Positions 16,881 to 24,309 of a DNA stretch of 64,000 bases are shown piece by piece. A program made the position numbers and the translations under genes. Location: NCBI GenBank assembly GCA_964591175.1, contig CAZQAF010000004.1, forward strand, positions 1 through 64,000, read 5' to 3'. The number at the start of each line of letters is the position of its first letter. The stretch's first letter is position 1. The DNA comes from UBA11574 sp964591175 (lineage in GTDB: Bacteria; Desulfobacterota; Desulfobacteria; Desulfobacterales; UBA11574). The notes beneath the pieces are model-generated. The model saw only the letters and a program-made list of their open reading frames with translations. It searched no databases and was not told the origin of the DNA.

Positions 16881-17675
16881 ATGGACAAAGATGAATTGTT
16901 AAAACGTGCAAGAGATCCAAAATATATACCCGGCATTTACAATTATTGTGACAGATGGTGCGAGCGCTGCCGATTTACCTCAAGATGCTTGAATTGTGAT
17001 CTTGTTGAAGAGCAGTTCGGAGACCTTGAGGAAAAGGATGAAATTAACGAGACGTTTTGGGAAATGTTTTCTGAAATGCTTCAAACGACGATGTCCATGG
17101 TTAAAGAAATGGCAAAAGAAGCCGGCATCGATATCGATGCCGTCGATATCGACCAGGATGATGATTCGGATGCGTTTAAAGAAAGTTCTCTGGCAGATCT
17201 AATATCTCATACATCGAAAAACTATGGAAAATCGGTGGACGACTGGTTCGATGCCAATGATTTTTTGTTTTATGAAAAAGAAGATGAAATGAACCGGATC
17301 CACCTTATTTCCTCCCAACACAGTCCGGAGAAAGAAGCGGCTGATATTAACGATGCAACCGAGGTTGTCAGATGGTATCAACATCTGATTCATGTCAAAC
17401 TCAACCGGGCGATTCGCAGCGACTCGGAAGAAGAATCTATGGATAACGAAGACTTCCCAAAAGATTCCGATGGATCGGCGAAAGTTGCCTTAATAGGAAT
17501 AGATCGCTCCATATCGGCCTGGAATATGTTATTGGACTATTTCCCCGAACAAACAACACAAATATTGAATTTCATTGCATTGCTTGAAAATATAAAAAGC
17601 AGGGCTGAGATCCGGTTCCCCGGTGCAAGAGATTTTGTGAGGCCGGGCTTTGATGAAATAGAACCCAGGACTTAA
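16881..17675 (+). CDS. Cys-rich N-terminal protein of unknown function
   Basis: The function is not known. The protein has 264 residues and starts with a compact cysteine cluster, YCDRWCERCRFTSRCLNC, which could bind zinc or an iron-sulfur centre. A strongly acidic helical middle follows (AVDIDQDDDSDAFKESS), and then a C-terminal domain with TEVVRWYQHLIHVKLNRAIR, ALIGIDRSISAWNMLLDYFP and an ILNFIALLENIKSRAEIRFP helix. No signal peptide or membrane span is seen. It appears single-gene, flanked upstream by about 250 bases without a convincing gene and downstream by repeats. I recall similar Cys-headed hypothetical proteins in other Desulfobacterota and Bacteroidota, but cannot give a name. Confidence 0.72.
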   Translation: MDKDELLKRARDPKYIPGIYNYCDRWCERCRFTSRCLNCDLVEEQFGDLEEKDEINETFWEMFSEMLQTTMSMVKEMAKEAGIDIDAVDIDQDDDSDAFKESSLADLISHTSKNYGKSVDDWFDANDFLFYEKEDEMNRIHLISSQHSPEKEAADINDATEVVRWYQHLIHVKLNRAIRSDSEEESMDNEDFPKDSDGSAKVALIGIDRSISAWNMLLDYFPEQTTQILNFIALLENIKSRAEIRFPGARDFVRPGFDEIEPRT

Positions 17676-17679
17676 AACG

Positions 17680-17731
17680 AGGTCCCAACGCCGAGCTTGG
17701 GGCAAAAGACTATTTTGAGATAGCTTCTATA
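17680..17731. repeat. end remnant of a nested-hairpin element
   Basis: The text CAACGCCGA, then AAAGACTATTTTGAGATAG, aligns with the right arm of the element at 24141-24284. It lies five bases after the stop of the Cys-rich gene; no matching left arm is present. It is a single-ended relic. Confidence 0.55.
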
Positions 17732-17734
17732 CCG

Positions 17735-17935
17735 GCCTCGGACCTGCCGACCTTATTCTCTCGCCCCTTTTCTATTTTCTAATTTCCGACTTCCGACTTC
17801 GGCAGGCTGGAAAGCCTGCTCCACAGATTTCTGATTTCTCGCATGAAACTTGGCTCGCCGAAGTTTCTTTTTTGATCAAACTGGGTGCTTGCTCCCAGCG
17901 GCGGGGCTGACCTCTGATTTTTGCCTTCTTCACCG
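17735..17935. repeat. pyrimidine-rich and small-hairpin intergenic repeat (copy 3)
   Basis: The segment contains GACCTGCCGACC, a CT-rich run, TTTCCGACTTCCGACTTCGG, and several short hairpins such as AGGCTGGAAAGCCT and TGGGTGCTTGCTCCCA. The word composition matches the blocks at 3.54, 4.55 and 21.5 kb. It fills the gap between two converging genes. Confidence 0.5.
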
Positions 17936-17952
17936 CAGCGGCGCTTGTGCAT

Positions 17953-18468
17953 TCAAAGCCCAGTTATAGTGAATGTATTTGATTTAGGGTTTTGTTTTAA
18001 AAATTCGAGGGCCTCCGGCGCGAGATACGGTTTTATAAAATTCATGACAGAACCTGATTTGGCCTTGAAATCATCGGCATACCAGTCAAATAGTTTATAG
18101 AGATAGAGCGTGTTTTCGGGGCGATCAATCCGGGTTCCCTGTGGCGAATTGATATATTTGCGAGTCTGTTCATCCAGCTTGGCCTGCACGTTCTCCCCGG
18201 TATATGCAAATCTCGGCAATGGCGGGGCGCCCAGGGAAGCGCAGATGATCGCAAAATGAATCCTGGGGTCTTTGAACTTTTTACGCAGTATATCATTTTC
18301 GATGGCATCCTGGCTCAATTTACAACCGGCTACGATATTATCCCGGGAGGTAAAAAACTTGGTGGATTTCCACACGCCGGGAATAAATGTTTCACGCACG
18401 CTCCTTTTGGGTTTCCATTTTTGTATCCTCACCAGTTTTTGATTATTGTTTGCCGAAGAAAAAGCCAT
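17953..18468 (-). CDS. DUF547 domain protein, probably 5'-truncated
   Basis: The C-terminal two-thirds reads as DUF547: LSQDAIENDILRKKFKDPRI, HFAIICASLGAPPLPRFAYT, then a long helix and ENTLYLYKLFDWYADDF. Complete DUF547 proteins are about 250-280 residues long and carry a signal peptide plus an invariant WINAYN-type motif upstream. Here only 171 residues exist, and the first 35 (MAFSSANNNQKLVRIQKWKP and on) do not look like the missing part. The gene therefore seems to have lost its 5' end and may be non-functional. It converges with the Cys-rich gene and diverges from oleC. Whether any product is made cannot be told. Confidence 0.6.
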   Translation of the reverse strand: MAFSSANNNQKLVRIQKWKPKRSVRETFIPGVWKSTKFFTSRDNIVAGCKLSQDAIENDILRKKFKDPRIHFAIICASLGAPPLPRFAYTGENVQAKLDEQTRKYINSPQGTRIDRPENTLYLYKLFDWYADDFKAKSGSVMNFIKPYLAPEALEFLKQNPKSNTFTITGL

Positions 18469-18624
18469 AACCCAATGTTCATAGACATGCCTGTTAATTT
18501 AATACCCGGCAAGTTTTGCAAAATATCACATAAAGCACCTTTACAACCATTGACAGTTATTGTAGCTTAACGCCTGAATTTCGTATCTTCAATTGAAAAT
18601 TTTGGATTTAATCGATTCTTGCAG

Positions 18625-20298
18625 ATGAGCCCAAACCCCCAAAAACAGGAGCGACATGGCGTGAATATCGCGTCCCGTTTGAAAAGAGCGGCTGAAACGG
18701 CACCTTACAAACGGGCGGTTGTATGCCCTGCCGGCCGGGACAACACCGGCCGGGTGAAGTATTCTCATTTGACGTTTCTCCAGCTGGATCGAGAATCCGA
18801 TTGCCTGGCCCACGGGATGGAAAATGCCGGGATCACCCGGGGAACCCGGACCATTTTAATGGTAAAACCGGGTCTGGAATTTTTTATGATTATTTTCGCC
18901 CTGTTCAAAATCGGGGCGGTTCCGGTAGTCGTGGACCCCGGGATGGGGATTCGCCGTATGGTCGGTTGTTTCAAAGAGGGGCGTCCCGAAGCGTTTGTCG
19001 GAATTCCACAGGCCCACATGATTCGAACGTTTTATCCCGCATTTTTCAAAACCGTCAAAATCTGGATAACGGTGGGCAGGCGCTGGTTTTGGAGGGGGTT
19101 TTCGCTCAATCAAATACGTCAGGTGCCATGGAAACATTACGCGCCGGCCAAAACCCTGGAAAACGATCCGGCCGCCATATTATTTACAACCGGAAGCACG
19201 GGGCCTGCCAAAGGTGTGCTATATACGCACGGGAATTTCGATGCACAGTTGCGTCATATAAAAACGCATCTGGGGTTGTCTGTGGAGGAAATCGATCTTT
19301 CGACCTTTCCGCTTTTTGCGCTGTTTTGGCCGCCGCTCGGCATCACCGCCGTCATTCCGGACATGGACCCCACCAAGCCGGCTCGGGCGAATCCGAAAAA
19401 GATTATCGAGGCCATCTTGAACCAGGGGGTTACCAGTATGTTTGCCTCTCCGGCACTGCTGGATCGAGTGGGTAAATACGGTAAAAAGAGAAACATAATA
19501 CTGCCGCCCCTGAAACGGGTTATTTCCGCCGGCGCACCCGTATCTCCGTCGATTATCGAAATGTTTGCATCCATGCTGGTCGAAGGTGCCCGGATTCATA
19601 CGCCCTACGGGGCCACGGAAGCAGTGCCGGTCTTATCGATTACCAGTGATGAGATTCTATCCGAAACCCGGGAATTCAGCGAAAAAGGCTATGGCATATG
19701 CATCGGCCGCCCCATTAACGACCTGAACATTCGCCTCATTAAAATCAGTGACGATCCTATTCTGAAATGGTCGGACGATCTTTTGGTTCAAGACGGTGAA
19801 ATGGGTGAGATAACCGTAAAAGGCGATCTCGTCACCCGGTACTACTTTGAGAGGCCTGAAGCAGACGCTTTGGCCAAAATCATAGACAAGAATTCTTTCT
19901 GGCACCGAATGGGAGACGTGGGGTGGAAGGATTCAAGGGGACGCATATGGTTTTGCGGCCGGAAAAGCCATCGCGTGGTCACCGAAAAGAGGACGCTTTT
20001 CACGGTACCTTGTGAGGCTGTTTTCAACAATCATCCACAGGTGTTTCGAAGCGCCCTTGTGGGGACCGGACCCCTCGATCGACAACAGCCGGTTATTTGC
20101 GTCGAACTTAAAAAGCGCCGTCACAAATTAAACAAAAAGAGGATCAGAATTGAACTTCTTGCGCTTGCGCAGGAGAATGAATTGACAAAAGACATCAAAA
20201 TCGTATTGTTTCACAAGGCGTTTCCTGTGGACATTCGACATAATTCGAAAATTTTTCGCGAGAAACTGGCCTTGTGGGCTGAGAAGAGACTACGTTAA
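18625..20298 (+). CDS. oleC: OleC-type olefin beta-lactone synthetase
   Basis: OleC uses ATP to close 2-alkyl-3-hydroxy acids (from OleA and OleD) into cis-beta-lactones. The 557-residue protein is an adenylate-forming enzyme with the P-loop LFTTGSTGPAKGV near 188, TPYGATEAVPV, GDVGWKDSRGRIWFCGRKSH and the C-terminal CEAVFNNHPQVFRSALVG. The WFCGRKSHRV and FNNHPQV patterns set OleC apart from ordinary acyl-CoA ligases. The ATG at 18625 is chosen, two codons after a TTG; a GTG at 18661 with GGAG upstream is also possible. oleD follows after 122 bases that contain a palindromic repeat. The partner oleB is 15 kb upstream and oleA is not in the window. Confidence 0.85.
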   Translation: MSPNPQKQERHGVNIASRLKRAAETAPYKRAVVCPAGRDNTGRVKYSHLTFLQLDRESDCLAHGMENAGITRGTRTILMVKPGLEFFMIIFALFKIGAVPVVVDPGMGIRRMVGCFKEGRPEAFVGIPQAHMIRTFYPAFFKTVKIWITVGRRWFWRGFSLNQIRQVPWKHYAPAKTLENDPAAILFTTGSTGPAKGVLYTHGNFDAQLRHIKTHLGLSVEEIDLSTFPLFALFWPPLGITAVIPDMDPTKPARANPKKIIEAILNQGVTSMFASPALLDRVGKYGKKRNIILPPLKRVISAGAPVSPSIIEMFASMLVEGARIHTPYGATEAVPVLSITSDEILSETREFSEKGYGICIGRPINDLNIRLIKISDDPILKWSDDLLVQDGEMGEITVKGDLVTRYYFERPEADALAKIIDKNSFWHRMGDVGWKDSRGRIWFCGRKSHRVVTEKRTLFTVPCEAVFNNHPQVFRSALVGTGPLDRQQPVICVELKKRRHKLNKKRIRIELLALAQENELTKDIKIVLFHKAFPVDIRHNSKIFREKLALWAEKRLR

Positions 20299-20301
20299 AT
20301 A

Positions 20302-20399
20302 GGACGCAGATTTTCACAGATTTACACAGATCGTATTTTTATTTGGGGCCTTTCCCCAAATCGAATAAATCTTTATAATCTGTGTTCATCTGTGTCCAA
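20302..20399. repeat. ACAGAT-type inverted repeat between oleC and oleD
   Basis: GGACGCAGATTTTCACAGAT and TTACACAGAT on the left mirror AATCTGTGTTCATCTGTGTCC-type sequence on the right (about 20378-20398). A small GGGGCCTTTCCCC hairpin lies between the arms. It is a separate repeat type from the other families in this window and could form a long hairpin in the oleC-oleD transcript. Confidence 0.65.
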
Positions 20400-20420
20400 T
20401 AAATAAAATAAAGATGTTCA

Positions 20421-21446
20421 ATGACAACTAATGAATCCATAAAAGCCAAATCCCCGGAGTTGGTGCTGGTCACCGGCGGCGGCGGATTTTTGGGAAGCGC
20501 TATCGTCAAACGTTTAAAGGATCGAGGCGATCGTGTCATCAGCTTTTCACGGCATTTTTATCCGGAACTTGCGGAAATGGGGGTCCAACAGATCCAGGGG
20601 GATATCAGCGATGCCGCCGCCGTCGAACAAGCCTGCCGGAAAGCGGATCTCGTATTTCACGTTGCGGCAAAACCCGGCATATGGGGAGATTATGAAACAT
20701 ATTACCGAACCAATGTCCTCGGGACCCGGAATATCATCGACGCCTGCAAACAGCATCACATTTCACGGCTTGTTTATACCAGTTCTCCCAGTGTTGTTTT
20801 TGACGGGACCGATATGGAAGGTGTGGACGAGTCTGTTTCCTATCCGGAAAGATATCTTGCCCATTACCCGAAGACAAAGGCCATGGCCGAACAGATGGTA
20901 AAGGGGGCTGCTGCAGAAGGGTTGAGAACCATAATTTTGAGGCCTCATTTGATATGGGGGCCCAAGGACAACCACCTCGTTCCGAGAATTGTTGAACATG
21001 CGAAGCGGCTGGTCAGAGTCGGAAACGGAAGAAATCTGGTGGACACCATCTTCATCGATAATGCTGCCGCCGCCCATGTTCAGGCTGCGGACAAGTTGGA
21101 AAAAAACCATCACCTTGCCGGGAGGGTGTATTTCATCAGCCAGGACGATCCTGTTCCATTGTGGGATATGGTCAATAATATCCTGGGCGCGGCAGGATTT
21201 TTTCCGGTACAGCGATCCATGTCTCGAAACTCGGCATGGATGATCGGCGCCGCCCTTGAATTTGTCTACAGGACGTTCAATCTTGCCGGCGAACCTCGGA
21301 TGACGCGTTTTTTGGCTGATGAACTTTCCAGCGCCCACTGGTTCGACATCAGCGCTGCCAAAAAAGATTTGGGATACAAACCTGAAATTTCGATAAGAGA
21401 AGGGCTTTCTCGACTTGAAAGATGGCTTCAGCATCAACCGGAATGA
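20421..21446 (+). CDS. oleD: OleD-type 2-alkyl-3-oxoacid reductase
   Basis: OleD reduces the beta-keto acid made by OleA with NADPH, giving the substrate of OleC. The 341-residue extended short-chain dehydrogenase has the dinucleotide motif VTGGGGFLGSAIVKRL near 17-32, the active-site YPKTK with Y149 and K153, and the OleD-like stretch SSPSVVFDGTDMEGVDESVS. The ends NLVDTIFIDNAAAAHVQAAD and SSAHWFDISAAKKDLGYKPE are also typical. A sterol dehydrogenase-like role is the usual database label for this family, but the neighbouring oleC makes OleD much more likely. The ATG at 20421 begins just after the repeat; there is no strong ribosome site. Confidence 0.87.
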   Translation: MTTNESIKAKSPELVLVTGGGGFLGSAIVKRLKDRGDRVISFSRHFYPELAEMGVQQIQGDISDAAAVEQACRKADLVFHVAAKPGIWGDYETYYRTNVLGTRNIIDACKQHHISRLVYTSSPSVVFDGTDMEGVDESVSYPERYLAHYPKTKAMAEQMVKGAAAEGLRTIILRPHLIWGPKDNHLVPRIVEHAKRLVRVGNGRNLVDTIFIDNAAAAHVQAADKLEKNHHLAGRVYFISQDDPVPLWDMVNNILGAAGFFPVQRSMSRNSAWMIGAALEFVYRTFNLAGEPRMTRFLADELSSAHWFDISAAKKDLGYKPEISIREGLSRLERWLQHQPE

Positions 21447-21454
21447 GAAAAGAG

Positions 21455-21580
21455 GATAAGGACCAGAAGTCAGAGGCCCGAGGTCCCGTCTTCGCTCTTC
21501 GAGCTACGCCGAGGCAAGCGGAGGCCGGAAAGTTAAGGGCGTAGAGTAGGAATTAGAAAATAGGAAAGAGGAAAGAAAAA
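21455..21580. repeat. purine-rich intergenic repeat (copy 4, inverted)
   Basis: The segment contains AGAAGTCAGAGGCCCGAGG, TCTTCGCTCTTCGAGCTACG and a final purine run (GAATTAGAAAATAGGAAAGA). The last part is the reverse complement of the CT-rich blocks at 3.6 and 17.75 kb. It separates oleD from the PocR-domain gene. Confidence 0.5.
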
Positions 21581-21598
21581 AAAGGAAATGCATTAAAG

Positions 21599-22108
21599 AT
21601 GGAACTGACAGACCTGTTATCCCTTGAAAAATGGAAAGAATTCGAAAAAGAAATTACCCGCAGATCCGGCCTTGACGCTAATGTTTTCGGTATCGACGGG
21701 GTCCGGATAACGGATTATAAAAATTGGGCAAACCGGCTGTGCCCTGCCATAAAAGCCACCGATAAAGGTCAGAGCTATATCTGTGCGGTCGCGCATATGA
21801 ATCTGGCGACCCAGGCGAAACAAACCCATGCTTCCCTGATAGAAGAATGTGATGCAGGACTTGTAAAAATCATTGTCCCGGTGTTTGTAAAGGATGAATT
21901 TTTAGGGGCCGTCGGCGCCTGCGGAATGTTGCTTGACGAAGGTGAAGTCGACCCTTTTTTAATCAATATGACGACCGGAATTAAAGAAGCAGAAATTGAA
22001 AAGCTTGCATCTGATATCCACGCGATCTCAGTTGAAAAGGCCCGATCAATTTTGACATATGTAGAGACAAGACTTTCTGAAATTATTGGTGAATTCGATA
22101 ACAAATAA
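21599..22108 (+). CDS. PocR sensory domain protein
   Basis: The 169 residues match the PocR ligand-binding domain, a PAS-like unit first named from the propanediol regulator. The spaced cysteines and histidine are present: LCPAIKATDKGQSYICAVAH, EECDAGLVKIIVPV and LGAVGACGMLL. In other proteins this domain is joined to a DNA-binding or kinase domain. Here it stands alone with only a short C-terminal helix (VEKARSILTYVETRLSEIIG), so it would have to work by contact with a partner. The ligand is unknown; small hydrocarbon derivatives have been suggested for this family. A strong bidirectional terminator follows. Confidence 0.82.
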   Translation: MELTDLLSLEKWKEFEKEITRRSGLDANVFGIDGVRITDYKNWANRLCPAIKATDKGQSYICAVAHMNLATQAKQTHASLIEECDAGLVKIIVPVFVKDEFLGAVGACGMLLDEGEVDPFLINMTTGIKEAEIEKLASDIHAISVEKARSILTYVETRLSEIIGEFDNK

Positions 22109-22145
22109 AAAGGCATCTCATTGCTTTTCCAATGAGATGCCTTTA
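22107..22145. terminator. bidirectional terminator
   Basis: A perfect 15-bp stem (AAAGGCATCTCATTG at 22109-22123 with CAATGAGATGCCTTT at 22130-22144) has a six-base loop. The A run on the left gives a T run for the minus strand. It separates the PocR gene from the converging cold shock gene. Confidence 0.85.
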
Positions 22146-22165
22146 ATACCGTGCGATTTGAAAAA

Positions 22166-22366
22166 CTAAGCTTTTCTGACGTTCTTGGCCGCGGGTCCGC
22201 GGTCACTCTGCTCTACATCAAACGTTACCCTTTCTCCTTCGGCAAGGGTTTTGAAACCATCCATAGTGATGGAGGAGTAATGGACAAAAATGTCCGTTCC
22301 GTCTTCCTGTTCTATGAACCCAAATCCCTTTTTATCACTAAACCATTTTACGATCCCATCTGCCAT
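22166..22366 (-). CDS. cold shock protein, CspA family
   Basis: This is a complete cold shock domain of 66 residues. The RNA-binding motifs are RNP1 KGFGFI (13-18) and RNP2 DIFVHY (25-30), with a GIVKWFSDKKGFGFIEQEDG N-terminus. Such proteins bind single-stranded RNA and DNA and loosen mRNA structure. An AAGGAGG lies seven bases before the ATG. The promoter found at 22484-22512 predicts a leader of about 110 bases, a layout also known for cspA-type genes whose leaders respond to temperature; whether this one does cannot be read from the sequence alone. Confidence 0.95.
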   Translation of the reverse strand: MADGIVKWFSDKKGFGFIEQEDGTDIFVHYSSITMDGFKTLAEGERVTFDVEQSDRGPAAKNVRKA

Positions 22367-22483
22367 AACACTAACCTCCTTCTAAATCCTTTCTTTGTTG
22401 GACCCAAGCTTCAGGTCGTAACGCTGAGAAAAGGGAAAGGTCCTTTAGAGCGAAAGCGACCCGCAAAACACCAGACACCTCCT

Positions 22484-22512
22484 ATTATACAACATTAATC
22501 GAATATCTTCAA
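22484..22512 (-). promoter_or_regulatory. sigma-70 promoter of the cold shock gene
   Basis: On the minus strand TTGAAG (22512-22507) and a perfect TATAAT (22489-22484) are 17 bases apart. Transcription would start near 22476, leaving a leader of about 110 bases before the ATG at 22366. Confidence 0.7.
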
Positions 22513-22669
22513 ATCAAAGGAAAAGCCAAAAGTCAAGTTGAAATAAATATTTTAGCAATTTTTTAGCTGAAATTCTTTAAATATAGTATCCGAAAGTTCC
22601 AGATATGACCCACAATTTCCGGATCCGACAATAAATAACGGCAAACCGGGAAAATTACCTGGAGAAAAA

Positions 22670-23440
22670 TCATTCTGACATTTTTTCTTCTTCGTAGGTC
22701 AGTCGCGGCGGCTCTTTATCTGTCTTATCGTATTCCAACCGCAGCCGATATTTGTCGATTTCGGTCTGCCGGTCTATGGTTTTTTTAGCCAGAAGATATC
22801 TCAGATATATAACCCACATGAACAGCCCTAAAAGAACGATGCCCGCGGATAAAAAGATCCATTTATATCGGGTGACGGCTTCAGTGCCGGTCCGGCCGAG
22901 GTAAACGATCAGATTGGGAATTACCCAGTATAAAAAGACTGCAAGACAAATAAGAAATCCGATGATGAAAATGTTAAATCTGCTAATTGCGGCGATTATC
23001 TTTTCAAACCGGTATTCATATTCCATATTTTTTAAACCCGGTTTACCCGGGATTTTTTCCTCCTTTGAAAAAAGAGACTGGTATGCCCGGACGAAAAAAG
23101 CAAACAAAAGAAAAGCACCTACGGGGATCCCGACAGCCGCAGCAAACCAGGCCCTGAAAGGAAAAGGGAGGTCTTTTGTAACGAGTTTGGCATGATACCG
23201 GTCAAAAGGACCGAATGTTTTTTCAAAATAATATTTGTTGAATTCGCTGAGATTTTTGCCGTCCGTCTCATAGATGATATTACCCTTATCATCCATCACT
23301 TGCAGCCACGACTTATGGCCGGATTTCATGGCTGCAAGGGCGAAAATTTCGAGTTCGACCAGAAATAGGACCACTGCTATAATGACAAAAAGCGTCTTGT
23401 TTTCTCTCATGAAAGACGTTATATTTTCTTTTTTTGACAT
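22670..23440 (-). CDS. membrane protein of unknown function
   Basis: The 256 residues hold four hydrophobic segments, at about 18-38, 94-118, 157-177 and 192-213. Between the first two is a loop of about 55 residues (KSWLQVMDDKGNIIYETDGK) that probably lies outside the cell. The C-terminal tail is charged and ends in KEPPRLTYEEEKMSE. No enzyme or transporter motif is visible and the family is not recognised. It stands alone on the minus strand between the cold shock gene and the divergent ACT-domain gene, and no operon partner is seen. A good ribosome site was not identified, but the start MSKKENITSFMRENKTLFVI is followed directly by the first membrane span. Confidence 0.7.
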   Translation of the reverse strand: MSKKENITSFMRENKTLFVIIAVVLFLVELEIFALAAMKSGHKSWLQVMDDKGNIIYETDGKNLSEFNKYYFEKTFGPFDRYHAKLVTKDLPFPFRAWFAAAVGIPVGAFLLFAFFVRAYQSLFSKEEKIPGKPGLKNMEYEYRFEKIIAAISRFNIFIIGFLICLAVFLYWVIPNLIVYLGRTGTEAVTRYKWIFLSAGIVLLGLFMWVIYLRYLLAKKTIDRQTEIDKYRLRLEYDKTDKEPPRLTYEEEKMSE

Positions 23441-23584
23441 CCTGTTATTCCGGGTGAATTGATAGGGTTAGACTGCTTGAGCAAAGGCCCCATGATCGGT
23501 GGGTAATTTATCATACCGACGACGCCATATACAAGTTTTAAGTTTTCATGTCAGCCCCTGAACATGCCTTTAAATGGAGACCGC

Positions 23585-24142
23585 ATGATGAAAAAAATAG
23601 TAATTTCAGTTCTCGGACAGGATCGCCCGGGAATTATCGCCGCGATTACAAGGGCCTTGTTCCTCGCTGACTGCAATATCGAAAACGTTAGCCAGACGAT
23701 TTTGCAGGCGGAATTTTCGGGCATATTCATCGCTTCGATACCGGCGGATCGATCCGCTTCGGATCTTCGTTCACGTTTGGAAAAAGCGCTGATGCCGCTT
23801 AAGCAGCATGTGTATGTGAAATATCTCGAGTATGACAAGGGAGATTATCCTTTTGAAGAAAGCGAGCCGTTTGTCATCGTTACCAAAGGTCCGGATCGTA
23901 AAGGTCTTGTTGCCGGAATTACCGAAGTTATCGCGCGGTACGGTGCAAATGTCACCAATATGCAGGCGGTGTTCGAAGGTGGAGACGATCCCGATAAAAA
24001 CATCATGATATACGAGGTCGACATTCCGACCCAAATCGACCAGCAGAAATTTCATGAGGATCTGAGAAACAGAGCCAACGAGCTCGGACTGAATCTCAGT
24101 ATTCAGCATCGAAACATCTTCGAGGCCATCAACAGAGTCTAG
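23585..24142 (+). CDS. two-ACT-domain protein (GcvR-like)
   Basis: The 185 residues form two ACT domains. The first opens with KIVISVLGQDRPGIIAAITR and the second with FVIVTKGPDRKGLVAGITEV. ACT domains bind amino acids or other small ligands and regulate metabolic enzymes. The next gene encodes a PFL/UPF0210 protein, and ACT plus UPF0210 is a well-known conserved gene pair, so this protein probably regulates or senses for that partner. The start is one of the tandem ATGs at 23585 and 23588, with GGAGA just upstream. A nested-hairpin repeat begins on the stop codon and is wedged between the two genes of the pair. Confidence 0.85.
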   Translation: MMKKIVISVLGQDRPGIIAAITRALFLADCNIENVSQTILQAEFSGIFIASIPADRSASDLRSRLEKALMPLKQHVYVKYLEYDKGDYPFEESEPFVIVTKGPDRKGLVAGITEVIARYGANVTNMQAVFEGGDDPDKNIMIYEVDIPTQIDQQKFHEDLRNRANELGLNLSIQHRNIFEAINRV

Positions 24143-24284
24143 AAGCTTTCTCAAAATAAGGATTTTCGGTCGAGATCAAGACGAGGCCGAGGATCAACCC
24201 GCAGACATACTCAAGTATGTCGAGGACTTGAGGCGAGGGTTCAACGCCGATATCGGACGAAAAGACTATTTTGAGATGGCGTCT
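24141..24284. repeat. nested-hairpin intergenic element B
   Basis: Outer arms TCTCAAAATA and TATTTTGAGA (24149-24158 and 24267-24276) extend imperfectly to 24141 and 24284. The interior, read on the minus strand, has CATACTTGAGTATG, CTGCGGGTT and CTTGATCTCGACC in the same order as in the other elements, so this copy is inverted. It begins on the last two bases of the ACT-gene stop codon and lies inside a conserved gene pair. Confidence 0.75.
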
Positions 24285-24309
24285 ATTTCGATTTTTTGAG
24301 AGGTGCGAC

